From JBIOJB01 sp044450465 (GTDB lineage: Bacteria > Chloroflexota > Dormibacteria > Dormibacterales > Dormibacteraceae): a stretch of DNA of 37,666 nt. A program made the translations under genes and the position numbers. This document shows positions 7,657 through 14,289 of this stretch, one piece after another (the first letter of the stretch is position 1; every line of letters begins with the position of its first letter). The stretch lies in NCBI GenBank assembly GCA_044450465.1, contig JBIOJB010000016.1, positions 1 to 37,666 of the forward strand, written 5' to 3'. A model generated the notes under the pieces. The model did not search any database and had not been told where the DNA came from. It saw only the letters and a program-made list of their open reading frames with translations.

Positions 7657-8355
7657 ATGGCGATGAGGCGCGCGATCAGCTGTCTTGCCGTCTGTCTCGT
7701 GTTGGCCGGCTGCGGCAGCAGCAGCCAGCCGGCGTCCATCGACCCGGTCCAGCTGCTGCGTGACAGCGGCGCAGCCATGGGGAGCCTCAAGACCGTAAGC
7801 GCCACGCTCAAGTTCACGAAGGGGAGCGTCTCATTTCAGGGCTTCACGCTCGTCAGTGCCAAGACTGCGGTCCGGCTTCCAGCGGACAGCGACACGACCT
7901 ACACGGTGAAGGAGCAGGACTTCACGGTGGCGCTCGAAGTCGTGATCACCGGCGGCCACGTCTATCTGCAGGTGCCCTTCTCTGCCCTCCATGAAGAAAC
8001 AGGCGCCACCGCCGCGGCCCTGCCTGACCTGGCCAAGCTCTTCGATCCCAGCACCGGCCTTCCAGCCGTGATCCCGGCCGGCCGGAACGCGAAGGACTCG
8101 GGCGAGGATTCGGTCGATGGAGTGAGCACGCACGTGGTCGACGCGACCTACACCGCGGACCAGGTGCACGGCATGCTGGCCCAGGTGAGCTCCACGGGCG
8201 ATATCCAGGCACGGATCTGGATTGGCGAGGCGGACCACCTGATCCGCAGGGCGACTCTTGACGGGGCATTCGGCGACGGGGGCAAGGAGAGCGCAATCGA
8301 GGTCGACATCAGCGGGTTCAACGCGGCGGTGAGCATCACCTCGCCATCTCCCTGA
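7657..8355 (+). CDS. LppX/LprAFG-family lipoprotein, LprG-like
   Basis: A 232-residue lipoprotein. The signal peptide MAMRRAISCLAVCLVLAGC ends in a lipobox (LAGC, lipidated Cys19), followed by the GSSSQ linker. The mature part has the LprG pattern: VQLLRDSGAAMGSLKTVSATLKF, then KLFDPSTGLPAVIP, then SVDGVSTHVVDATYTADQV, and IWIGEADHLIRRATLDG. Members of this family in mycobacteria hold a lipid in a hydrophobic pocket and hand it on at the cell envelope. The next gene, 25 bases downstream, is a P55-like MFS protein, reproducing the mycobacterial lprG-P55 pair. I chose the ATG at 7657; the ATG at 7621 lies inside the preceding gene and would put charged residues before the signal peptide. Confidence 0.85.
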   Translation: MAMRRAISCLAVCLVLAGCGSSSQPASIDPVQLLRDSGAAMGSLKTVSATLKFTKGSVSFQGFTLVSAKTAVRLPADSDTTYTVKEQDFTVALEVVITGGHVYLQVPFSALHEETGATAAALPDLAKLFDPSTGLPAVIPAGRNAKDSGEDSVDGVSTHVVDATYTADQVHGMLAQVSSTGDIQARIWIGEADHLIRRATLDGAFGDGGKESAIEVDISGFNAAVSITSPSP

Positions 8356-8367
8356 GCTGCGGCGGGT

Positions 8368-8373
8368 TAACCT
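8368..8373 (+). promoter_or_regulatory. -10 hexamer TAACCT for the P55-like transporter
   Basis: TAACCT lies 7 bases before the ATG at 8381, with no Shine-Dalgarno. It may give the transporter its own leaderless transcript in addition to read-through from the lipoprotein gene. Confidence 0.4.
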
Positions 8374-8380
8374 CGCCGCG

Positions 8381-9919
8381 ATGGATTCCGTGACCACGAC
8401 CCGCCGCCTGCCCAGGCCGTTCGTGCTCGGGCTGGCTGGGGCGGGCCTCTTCGTGGCGGCTCTCGACGCATACGTCGTGGTCACGCTCCTTCCCGCGATG
8501 ATGGGCGACGTCGGCCTCACGATCGACCGCTTCGAGCAGGCGACCCCGATCGTGACCGGCTTTCTCGGCGGCTACGTGATCGCGATGCCGCTGCTGGGCG
8601 CCTACTCCGACGTGCGCGGGCGGGTTCCCGTCTACACGGTCTGCCTCGGTGCGTTCGTCTTGGGCAGTGCGATCACGGCGACCGCGGGCCTCTGGAGCTT
8701 CGCCGGCCTGCCCTGGCTTGTCGCCGGCCGGCTGGTGCAGGGCCTGGGAGGAGGCGGCCTCGTCCCGCTTTCGCTCGCGCTCGCTGCGGATCTCTACTCG
8801 GGCCGGGCGAGGACTCTCGCGCTGGGGTCGGTCTCCGCGCTCCAGGAGGCGGGCAGTGTCTTCGGGCCGCTCTATGGGGCGACGATCGCCGCAGCCGCGG
8901 TGGCGGCTGGAGGATGGCGGTTCGTGTTCTGGCTCAACCTGCCACTCGCAGCGCTGTGTGGCGCGGCGCTGCTGATCGGGGCGCGCCGGGGCGGCGACGG
9001 CGCCGCCCACCCGCGTTCGTCGGCCGACTGGCTGGGCGCCACCCTCCTCGGCGTCGGCCTCGGTCTGTTCGTGCTTGCCCTGTATCCGGACGATCCGGGT
9101 CGCCGGGCCACCAACGCGCTCTTCTTCCCGGCTGGAGTCTCTGGCCTGCTCGTGCTGGCCGCCTATGCATGGCGGCAGGCAAGGGTCCTCGATCCTCTCA
9201 TTCCTCGCGAGCTGCTTCGCAGCCGGGCGTTCTTCGGCGCCGCGGCCGCCAACCTGCTCATCGGCTCGGCCATCATCGTCGCCCTAGTCGACGTGCCGTT
9301 TCTCGGAAGGTTGGTCTTCAACCTGGATCAGCTCCAGTCTGGCTTGCTGCTCACCCAGTTCCTGCTCGGAATTCCAATCGGCGCGGTGGCCGGAGGCTTC
9401 GCTGCCGGATGGGTGGGCGGCAGGTCAACCGCCACTGCCGGGCTCCTGCTCTCGAGCCTCGCCTTTCTCCAGATGGCGGGCTGGCATTCAGACGAGCTGG
9501 CGCGTCACATTGGACCGTTGCGGCAGGCCGACGTCGCCCTTGCGACCTGCGGATTTGGCTTTGGACTGGTGATCGCGCCGCTCACCGCGTCGGTGCTCGC
9601 ACTCACGCGGGACCAGAGCCATGGGCTGGCTTCGAGCCTGGTAGTCCTGTCGCGCACGATCGGGATGCTGGTTGGACTCTCGGCGCTCACGGCCTTCGGC
9701 CTCTTTCGGTTCCGCCAGATCCTCGGCACGCCTGTGCTGACCGACCCCGACCTGAAGGTGCGCATCGACCACCTGGCCCGCCTTGTGTCGGCGGCGTTCC
9801 TTCAGGAGTACCGCGAGATCTTCGGCCTGGCGGCCGGCGTCTGCGCAGCAGCCGCCCTCCTGGCGCTGGTCACGATGCGGCCAGGACGGACCGCCGGCGC
9901 GATCGCCGAGTCGCGCTGA
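8381..9919 (+). CDS. MFS transporter of the P55 (Rv1410-like) type
   Basis: A 512-residue, 14-helix MFS protein. Helix 1 has FVAALDAYVVVTLLPAMM; helix 2 onward has ATPIVTGFLGGYVIAMPLLG with AYSDVRGRVP (motif A). AGRLVQGLGGGGLVPLSLAL, ADLYSGRARTLALGSVSALQ and EAGSVFGPLYG follow. From memory of the family, these segments match mycobacterial P55 closely and differ from ordinary drug pumps such as the DHA2 gene at 2332. P55 works with LprG to move triacylglycerol-type lipids and glycolipids to the outer envelope. Placement directly after an LprG-like gene supports the same role here. The exact substrate is not readable from sequence. Confidence 0.85.
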   Translation: MDSVTTTRRLPRPFVLGLAGAGLFVAALDAYVVVTLLPAMMGDVGLTIDRFEQATPIVTGFLGGYVIAMPLLGAYSDVRGRVPVYTVCLGAFVLGSAITATAGLWSFAGLPWLVAGRLVQGLGGGGLVPLSLALAADLYSGRARTLALGSVSALQEAGSVFGPLYGATIAAAAVAAGGWRFVFWLNLPLAALCGAALLIGARRGGDGAAHPRSSADWLGATLLGVGLGLFVLALYPDDPGRRATNALFFPAGVSGLLVLAAYAWRQARVLDPLIPRELLRSRAFFGAAAANLLIGSAIIVALVDVPFLGRLVFNLDQLQSGLLLTQFLLGIPIGAVAGGFAAGWVGGRSTATAGLLLSSLAFLQMAGWHSDELARHIGPLRQADVALATCGFGFGLVIAPLTASVLALTRDQSHGLASSLVVLSRTIGMLVGLSALTAFGLFRFRQILGTPVLTDPDLKVRIDHLARLVSAAFLQEYREIFGLAAGVCAAAALLALVTMRPGRTAGAIAESR

Positions 9920-9937
9920 TCGCTTAGCCGACCGCCG

Positions 9938-10777
9938 TTAGCGCTTGCGCGCGATGGCCATCAGGTAGGAATGGTGGTATCGGAACGCGTCGTCCGGATC
10001 GCCGAGGCTGTCCATCGCAGCCTCAATCTCCGCCTCGAGCTCGGCCCTGAGGCGCGGTCCGAGCGAACGGATCAGCGTGAAGGGCAGCGGTCCCGCCCCG
10101 GCCATGAGGTCGGTCCATTCGCGAGACGAGCGGGCGCGTCCGCCCGTGACCATCTCCGTTGTCTTGAGCACCTCGAACCCGGCCGAGACAAGAATCTGTG
10201 GCAGCACATCCGGCTCACCGAAGCGCGCGCGCTCCGAACTGAAGCGCGGCACGCTGAGGTAGTGGCGGCGAGCAAGCGGTACCAGGCCTTGAAAGAAGAG
10301 GGCTTGAGCCGGTGTGCTGAGGCTCCGTCGCTGGCAGGAAAGCGCCAGCCGGCCGCCGACTCGAAGCACCCTGTACGCCTCGGCCAGGGCCTCGATCGGA
10401 TCCGCGAAATAGGTGAGCGAGTCCCCCATCGTGACGAGGTCGAAGGTCTCGGGCTTGAAGACGAGCTGCTCTGCAGCCATGCCGAGGAACTTGACTCGGT
10501 TTCCCTTTGACCTTGCGATCGCAAGCATCGTCTCCGAGAGGTCGACGCCGATCACCGTGCCCGGGTTGACCGCGGGCACGACCAGGTGCGCGACCATGCC
10601 GGTACCGGTGCCGACATCGAGCACGAATTCGCCTCTCTGGGGTGCGGCAAGTTCCGCCAGCCGTGCTGCCACCCGGCCGTGTTGGCCTCCCGCCCAGCTG
10701 TCGTAGGTGGCGGCCATCTCGTCGAAGAAATCGACCAGGTGGTCGACCATCTCATGCGAAGCGTCGGGATCCAACAA
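9938..10777 (-). CDS. Class I SAM-dependent methyltransferase (UbiE-like)
   Basis: A 279-residue Rossmann-fold methyltransferase. Motif I is FVLDVGTGTGMVAHLV (residues about 51-66), the acidic residue after strand 2 is in GVDLSETMLAIA, and TFDLVTMGDSLTYFADP plus AYRVLRVGGRLALSC are motifs II and III. The C-terminal half has the layout of small-molecule (quinone, lipid or polyketide) methyltransferases; the substrate is unknown. The start is uncertain. TTG at 10777 has TATCAG 6 bases upstream, a weak form of the leaderless signal; ATG at 10750 begins just before the conserved core. Divergent from the bactofilin gene; convergent with the P55-like gene. Confidence 0.8.
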   Translation of the reverse strand: MLDPDASHEMVDHLVDFFDEMAATYDSWAGGQHGRVAARLAELAAPQRGEFVLDVGTGTGMVAHLVVPAVNPGTVIGVDLSETMLAIARSKGNRVKFLGMAAEQLVFKPETFDLVTMGDSLTYFADPIEALAEAYRVLRVGGRLALSCQRRSLSTPAQALFFQGLVPLARRHYLSVPRFSSERARFGEPDVLPQILVSAGFEVLKTTEMVTGGRARSSREWTDLMAGAGPLPFTLIRSLGPRLRAELEAEIEAAMDSLGDPDDAFRYHHSYLMAIARKR

Positions 10778-10803
10778 ACGCTGATACGCTCCAAAAACAA
10801 TCT

Positions 10804-10821
10804 CGGGGCCGTACGGCCCCG
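10804..10821. promoter_or_regulatory. Perfect 18-base palindrome between divergent genes
   Basis: CGGGGCCGTACGGCCCCG reads the same on both strands. It sits between the divergent methyltransferase and bactofilin genes and could be an operator for either. It has no T-run, so a terminator is unlikely. Confidence 0.35.
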
Positions 10822-10868
10822 GTGCTCAACTGCCGCCTTCCTGCACGCCTGTTACGATGCTAGTCCGC

Positions 10869-10928
10869 TATATTCCGGGTCCGGCTTCGGGGTGAAGCGC
10901 AAGTCCCGTCCAACTTCGGAGTTGAGAC
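10869..10928 (+). promoter_or_regulatory. Bactofilin promoter and structured 5' leader
   Basis: TATATT at 10869-10874 (or TACGAT at 10853-10858) could be the -10. The following leader folds into two helices: GCTTC/GAAGC (10884-10888 with 10894-10898) nested inside GGG/CCC (10877-10879 with 10905-10907), and GTC-CAACT-TCGG-AGTTG-A-GAC (10908-10928), an 8-base-pair stem with one bulge and a four-base loop. Most first genes in this window appear leaderless, so a long folded leader is unusual. I do not recognise a known riboswitch. Confidence 0.35.
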
Positions 10929-10967
10929 CAAAGTATGCAAGGCGCGATCAACTCAGTGGAGGATTCC

Positions 10968-11348
10968 ATGGCCCCAGGAGAAAAAACCGCCGCGACAGTC
11001 ACCACGGTAGCCCCGAACGGCGGGACCAACGTCGTCAGCCTCGGCCCCAGGGACACTCTCCAGGGACGCCTGGACATTCAGGGTGACCTTCGGATCCAGG
11101 GCATGGTGGAGGGTGAGCTGAAGGTCAGCGGTGACATTACAGTCGACTCGACCGCAACCGTTCAGGCGACCATTGAGGGCGCCAGCGTCAGCATCAGAGG
11201 CCAGGTCACCGGCAACGTGACCGCTCGCAGGCGCCTGACCCTTGGCGGCTCCGGCCGTCTAAACGGCGACGTGAAGGTCGGCCGGCTGACCGTCGAGGAC
11301 GGCGCCGCGCTGAACGGCAACGTCACCATGACCGGGGAGAAGGGCTAG
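10968..11348 (+). CDS. Bactofilin (polymer-forming cytoskeletal protein)
   Basis: A 126-residue bactofilin. A disordered N-terminal tail of about 25 residues (TVTTVAPNGGTNVVSLGPRD) precedes a right-handed beta-helix built from short repeats: GRLDIQGDLRIQGMVEGELK, VSGDITVDSTATVQATIEG, SVSIRGQVTGNVTARRRLTL, SGRLNGDVKVGRLTVEDGA and LNGNVTMTG. Such proteins polymerise without nucleotide and scaffold membrane or cell-wall processes. ATG at 10968 has GGAGG at 10958-10962 with a 5-base gap, which decides the start over the ATG at 10935. The gene stands alone between divergent and convergent neighbours. Confidence 0.9.
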   Translation: MAPGEKTAATVTTVAPNGGTNVVSLGPRDTLQGRLDIQGDLRIQGMVEGELKVSGDITVDSTATVQATIEGASVSIRGQVTGNVTARRRLTLGGSGRLNGDVKVGRLTVEDGAALNGNVTMTGEKG

Positions 11349-11355
11349 ACCGGGT

Positions 11356-11739
11356 TCAACTCCGGGAGTGCTCCGCGCGCTGAACCGCGGGCACGACCAC
11401 CGTTTCCAGGTATCGCTGCATGGCGTTGACCGCCGAATGGACGACGCGCCACTCGAGCTGCTCGAAGAACACCTGGTCGCGGTTCATATCCTCGAGTCTC
11501 TGACGCCAGAAGGCGGTGTCCAGGTTCAAGCCTGGCAGCGGGGCGACGTGAGCCGGACTGCTCGGCTGCAGCATGTCCGGCGAAGGGGAGGGACTGCCGG
11601 AGGTGTCGACCGGCTGCACCTGGACGGCGGTCCTGGTTGGGGCCGTCACGACGTTCCAGGCGACAAGCACCAGCGCCGATACCACGATGACTTCTGCGAG
11701 CACCATCCACGCGAGGGGCTTTCGGATCAGGCCGGCCAT
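11356..11739 (-). CDS. Membrane-anchored protein of unknown family
   Basis: A 127-residue protein with a basic start (MAGLIRKPLAW), one hydrophobic helix at about residues 11-31, a Thr/Pro/Ser-rich linker (DTSGSPSPSPDMLQPSSP) and a compact helical C-terminal domain (FWRQRLEDMNRDQVFFEQLE, then AVNAMQRYLETVVVPAVQRA). The topology suggests an N-terminal anchor with the helical domain outside the membrane. No family recognised. ATG at 11739 is preceded by TAGCCT with a 6-base gap, supporting the start. Convergent with the bactofilin gene, ending 7 bases from it. Confidence 0.7.
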   Translation of the reverse strand: MAGLIRKPLAWMVLAEVIVVSALVLVAWNVVTAPTRTAVQVQPVDTSGSPSPSPDMLQPSSPAHVAPLPGLNLDTAFWRQRLEDMNRDQVFFEQLEWRVVHSAVNAMQRYLETVVVPAVQRAEHSRS

Positions 11740-11745
11740 GCGGCC

Positions 11746-11751
11746 AGGCTA
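11746..11751 (-). promoter_or_regulatory. -10 hexamer TAGCCT for the membrane-anchored protein
   Basis: TAGCCT lies 6 bases before the ATG at 11739 on the minus strand and there is no Shine-Dalgarno, consistent with a leaderless transcript. Confidence 0.45.
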
Positions 11752-11796
11752 TGGGAGACCGCTGCAGATCAGAACCCAGCCTGTTAAGGAATCGGC

Positions 11797-12264
11797 TCAG
11801 TGTCCGGGGTCGGCTCGCTCCAGGCGCAGCTTGACACTCGAGCACGAGAAGCAACGCGGCGGGCGCTCCAGGCTGCGCTCCCACCACCCGCAAACGTCGC
11901 ACGTCCACCGCGTCTTGGCAAAGAAATCCAGGACGTCGGACCGGCTGAGCAGGCCGACCATCTTGCCTCCGCGAATCACGGGCACGCGACGGATTCGCTC
12001 GCCGATCATGAGCCGCGCAGCCTCGTCGATCCCTGTCTCCTCGGTGACGGAGATGACATGCTGGCTCATGATGTCGCGCGCGAGCTTGCCGCGCTTGGAG
12101 AACACGTCCGTTTCCGAGATGATGCCGACGACATGGCCTTCAGACGAAAGGACCGGGGCGCCGGTGATGTGTTTGGTGGTGAGAGTCATGGCTATCTCCT
12201 CCACCGGCGTGTCCTCGTTGAAGGTGATCACGTTTCGCGTCATCACCTCCATAACCGGAATCAT
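11797..12264 (-). CDS. CBS-domain pair with C-terminal zinc ribbon
   Basis: A 155-residue protein. Two CBS motifs (residues about 5-57 and 62-115) are recognisable by VMTRNVITFNEDTPVEEIA with GAPVLSSEGHVVGIISETD and by IMSQHVISVTEETGIDEAA with RVPVIRGGKMVGLLSRSDVL. The C-terminal 35 residues carry TCDVCGWW and RCFSCSS, four Cys (122, 125, 138, 141) spaced as a zinc ribbon. CBS pairs bind adenine nucleotides and report energy state; a ribbon could bind protein or nucleic acid. ATG at 12264 overlaps the TGA of the dehydratase (ATGA), so they are cotranslated and the protein may respond to or modulate that pathway (inference). Confidence 0.85.
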   Translation of the reverse strand: MIPVMEVMTRNVITFNEDTPVEEIAMTLTTKHITGAPVLSSEGHVVGIISETDVFSKRGKLARDIMSQHVISVTEETGIDEAARLMIGERIRRVPVIRGGKMVGLLSRSDVLDFFAKTRWTCDVCGWWERSLERPPRCFSCSSVKLRLERADPGH

Positions 12265-13223
12265 TGGCGTCCGAGCAGTGTAGCCACGGTCTTGAGGTCG
12301 GCGTTGCCGCCGCTCACGATCAGACCTGTGCGTCCGGTGGGAAGCTTGCCGGCCAGGTAGGCCGCAAGCGGAAGCGCGCCAGTCGGCTCGATGGCGAGGT
12401 GGATGCGCGACCAGGCCACCTGGACGGCGGTGGCGATCTCGTCCTCGGTCACCGTGACGATCTCGTCAACCAGGCCCTGCACGATCATGACCTCGAAGTT
12501 GCGCAAGCCGATCGACATCGTGCGCACACCATCGGCCAGAGTGGTTGGCGCCGCATCCAGCCGCTTGATCTCTCCCGACTTCCAGCTGCGGTAGGCGTCG
12601 TCGGCGCGCTCGGGTTCGACGCCGATCACCTTGATGCCCCGGTTGTGGTGCTTGGCGGAGATGGCTGAGCCCGAAAGGAGTCCGCCGCCACCGACGGGCG
12701 TCGCGATGGTATCCAGCTCCGGCTCGTCCTCCAGCAACTCCAACGCCGCGGTGCCCTGGCCGTGGATGACGTTCCAATCGTCATAGGGATGCACCAGCGT
12801 GAGATTGCGCTCTTTCATGACCTCGAGAAGTCGCGCGTCACGGTTGGCGAAGGTGATCCCGTCCTGCATCACCTCCGCCCCAAGCGCACGGGTGGCCGCG
12901 ACCTTGGCCGGGTTCGCGTCGGCCGGAATCAGGATGAGGGCCTTCAGCCCGACCTCGCGAGCGGCCAGCGCCACCGCCTGAGCGTGGTTGCCAGAGCTCA
13001 CGGCGATCACGCCCACCGGGCGCTCCGGGCCGGCGGCAAGCGAAAGGATGGCGTTGAACGCGCCGCGGGCCTTGAACGAGCCGGTGACCTGGAAGCATTC
13101 GGGCTTCAGGCGCAGGTTCGGGTCGAGGTCGGTCGTCAGCGCGGGCGTGCGGCGCACATGGGATCGGATGCGGTCCGCCGCAGCTCGAACCTTGTCCGCG
13201 TGCTCGTCGAGGAATTTCGTCAA
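12261..13223 (-). CDS. PLP-dependent threonine/serine dehydratase family enzyme
   Basis: A 320-residue fold type II PLP enzyme. The PLP lysine is Lys51 in VTGSFKARGA, SSGNHAQAVALAA near residue 95 binds the substrate carboxylate, and PVGGGGLLSGSA is the phosphate-binding glycine loop. It lacks the C-terminal ACT regulatory domain of biosynthetic IlvA, so it resembles catabolic threonine dehydratases or serine racemases. The product would be 2-oxobutanoate (or pyruvate from serine) and ammonia. The TTG at 13223 has GAGG at 13229-13232 with a 5-base gap; no better start lies before the first conserved helix. It is followed by a coupled CBS-domain gene. Confidence 0.85.
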   Translation of the reverse strand: MTKFLDEHADKVRAAADRIRSHVRRTPALTTDLDPNLRLKPECFQVTGSFKARGAFNAILSLAAGPERPVGVIAVSSGNHAQAVALAAREVGLKALILIPADANPAKVAATRALGAEVMQDGITFANRDARLLEVMKERNLTLVHPYDDWNVIHGQGTAALELLEDEPELDTIATPVGGGGLLSGSAISAKHHNRGIKVIGVEPERADDAYRSWKSGEIKRLDAAPTTLADGVRTMSIGLRNFEVMIVQGLVDEIVTVTEDEIATAVQVAWSRIHLAIEPTGALPLAAYLAGKLPTGRTGLIVSGGNADLKTVATLLGRQ

Positions 13224-13232
13224 GGAGTCCTC
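13224..13232 (-). promoter_or_regulatory. Shine-Dalgarno deciding the TTG start of the dehydratase
   Basis: GAGG (13229-13232) with a 5-base gap precedes TTG at 13223. The surrounding GGTGCGGGTGAGGACTCC matches the edge of the local repeat (GGCGCGGGTGAGGACTGC at 13343-13326), so the ribosome site seems to derive from that repeat. Confidence 0.5.
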
Positions 13233-13243
13233 ACCCGCACCCT

Positions 13244-13273
13244 CTACACACGCGCGGGAAAGTCATCGGATAG
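13244..13273 (-). pseudogene. Diverged 3'-end fragment of a dtd gene
   Basis: Read on the minus strand, these bases encode LSDDFPARV followed by TAG. The intact dtd gene 102 bases away ends in SSDDWPTRV followed by TGA. Twenty-four of 30 aligned bases match, and the amino-acid changes are conservative (Trp to Phe, Thr to Ala). It appears to be the leftover tail of a second, older dtd copy. Confidence 0.55.
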
Positions 13274-13280
13274 GGGCCTA

Positions 13281-13343
13281 GCGTCGCGAGGTTTCCCCAG
13301 GAGGGGGTTCCGCGGGGGAAGACCGCAGTCCTCACCCGCGCCA
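13281..13343 (-). repeat. Repeat unit 0 (second half only)
   Basis: Nearly identical over about 65 bases to the end of tandem unit C at 14227-14289. It contains the hairpin GAAGAC-CGCA-GTCCTC (13318-13333). Read as minus-strand RNA the one imperfect pair becomes a G-U wobble. Confidence 0.7.
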
Positions 13344-13345
13344 TG

Positions 13346-13813
13346 TCACACACGCGTCGGCCAGTCATCGGACGAGAGCACCAGCGTTACCGGGCCGTCG
13401 TTCTCGATGCTCACGCGCATGACCGCCCCAAAGCTTCCCGTCTGCGTGGCGATTCCGCGTGCCTTGAACTGCTCGACGAAAACGCCGTAGAGGGCCTCGG
13501 CGCGCGCCGGGTCGCCGGCTTTGAGCAGGCTCGGCCGGCGGCCCTTGCTCATGTCGGCGAACAGGGTGAACTGGGAGACGACCAGGGCCGCGCCCTTGAC
13601 GTCGACGAGGCTCAGATTCATCCTGCCAGCCTCGTCGGCGAACACGCGAAGGTCGATGATCTTGTCCGCCAGGCGGCGAATGCCGGCCTCGTCGTCATCG
13701 GAGGACGCCCCGACCAGCAGCACGAAGCCATGACCGATCTCAGCCCGGTTTTGCGCTCCGGCCTCCTCCCACGAAACGGCCCCGGACGCCACTCGCTGAG
13801 CTACAACCCTCAT
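13346..13813 (-). CDS. dtd: D-aminoacyl-tRNA deacylase
   Basis: A 155-residue DTD. The start MRVVAQRV is typical. The catalytic motif SQFTLFAD (with the SQxT core) is near residue 90, and the GFGAxM-like stretch with NDGPVT near the C-terminus is the second active-site motif. The enzyme removes D-amino acids (and glycine) mischarged onto tRNA. I chose the ATG at 13813 over the one at 13840 because the family starts there and GAGG lies 5 bases upstream. The region after residue 8 (ASGAVSWEEAGAQNRAEIG) differs from the usual RVTRASVTVDGE-type sequence. Both ends of the gene are duplicated in the flanking repeats, which makes this locus unusual. Confidence 0.9.
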   Translation of the reverse strand: MRVVAQRVASGAVSWEEAGAQNRAEIGHGFVLLVGASSDDDEAGIRRLADKIIDLRVFADEAGRMNLSLVDVKGAALVVSQFTLFADMSKGRRPSLLKAGDPARAEALYGVFVEQFKARGIATQTGSFGAVMRVSIENDGPVTLVLSSDDWPTRV

Positions 13814-13943
13814 TTGTTCCTCATTCCCCGCGTCGTGCACCGGCCGGATTCATTCCGGCCGTCAGCCAGACACGTCACCTTCCAAACGCCTCCCAGCGCA
13901 GTGCAGGGGAGGAGGGGGTCCCGCGGGGGAGGACTTCCGTCCT

Positions 13944-13982
13944 CACCCGCGCCTTCCCCACCCGCTGAGCTACAACCCTCAC
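13944..13982 (-). pseudogene. 5'-end fragment of dtd, copy in unit B
   Basis: Starting with GTG at 13982 the minus strand reads VRVVAQRVGKARVRT. The first 21 bases after the initial letter equal those of the intact dtd gene. The sequence then runs into the repeat instead of the rest of the gene. The residues after position 8 look more like an ordinary DTD N-terminus than those of the intact gene. Confidence 0.5.
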
Positions 13983-14112
13983 CTATTCCTCATTCCCCGC
14001 GTGGCGCACCGGCCGGATTCATTCCGGCCGTCATCCAGACACGTCACCTTCCAAATGCCTCCCAGCGCAGTCCAGGGGAGGAGGGGGTCCCGCGGGGGAG
14101 GACTTCCGTCCT

Positions 14113-14150
14113 CACCCGCGCCTTCCCCACCCGCTGGCTACAACCCTCAT
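14113..14150 (-). pseudogene. 5'-end fragment of dtd, copy in unit C
   Basis: ATG at 14150 followed by AGGGTTGTAGC matches the dtd start; a one-base deletion then shifts the frame (MRVVASGW). It is the second truncated dtd start in the repeat array. Confidence 0.5.
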
Positions 14151-14289
14151 TCCAGATCCCAGCATCGCGGGTAGGCCGGGTTTATTCCGGCCGTCACCTG
14201 GCTTGTCACTTTCGATTCGCCTCCCAGCGTCGCAGGGTTTCCCCAGGAGGGGGTCCCGCGGGGGAGGACCGCAGTCCTCACCCGCGCCC

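Larger units (their letters stand above)
13794..14289 (-). repeat. Three 169-base tandem repeats (units A, B, C)
   Basis: This is the only gene-free stretch over 300 bases. The first bases of dtd recur at 13813, 13982 and 14150, spaced 169 and 168 bases. Units A and B are about 95% alike; unit C is more diverged. Each unit holds a hairpin GGCCGGA-loop-TCCGGCC (13841-13861, 14010-14030, 14174-14192), the block GGAGGGGGTCCCGCGGGGGA, and a second hairpin GAGGAC-4-GTCCTC (13929-13944, 14098-14113, 14264-14279), whose loop is TTCC in A and B but CGCA in C. The period is not a multiple of three, so it is not coding. It lies between accA and dtd. Confidence 0.85.

Noticed and set aside
8336..9010. 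224-codon minus-strand open frame opposite the P55-like transporter
   Set aside because: Strongly charged shadow protein with no domain; the plus-strand frame encodes clear transmembrane helices.
11345..11908. 187-codon minus-strand frame overlapping the membrane-anchored protein
   Set aside because: The competing frame has a clear membrane helix, a Ser/Pro linker and a leaderless -10 before its ATG; this one is Arg/Ala/Pro-rich and also overlaps the CBS gene.
13794..14289. CRISPR-like array
   Set aside because: Only three units, 169 bases each, with no unique spacers between short repeats and no cas genes.
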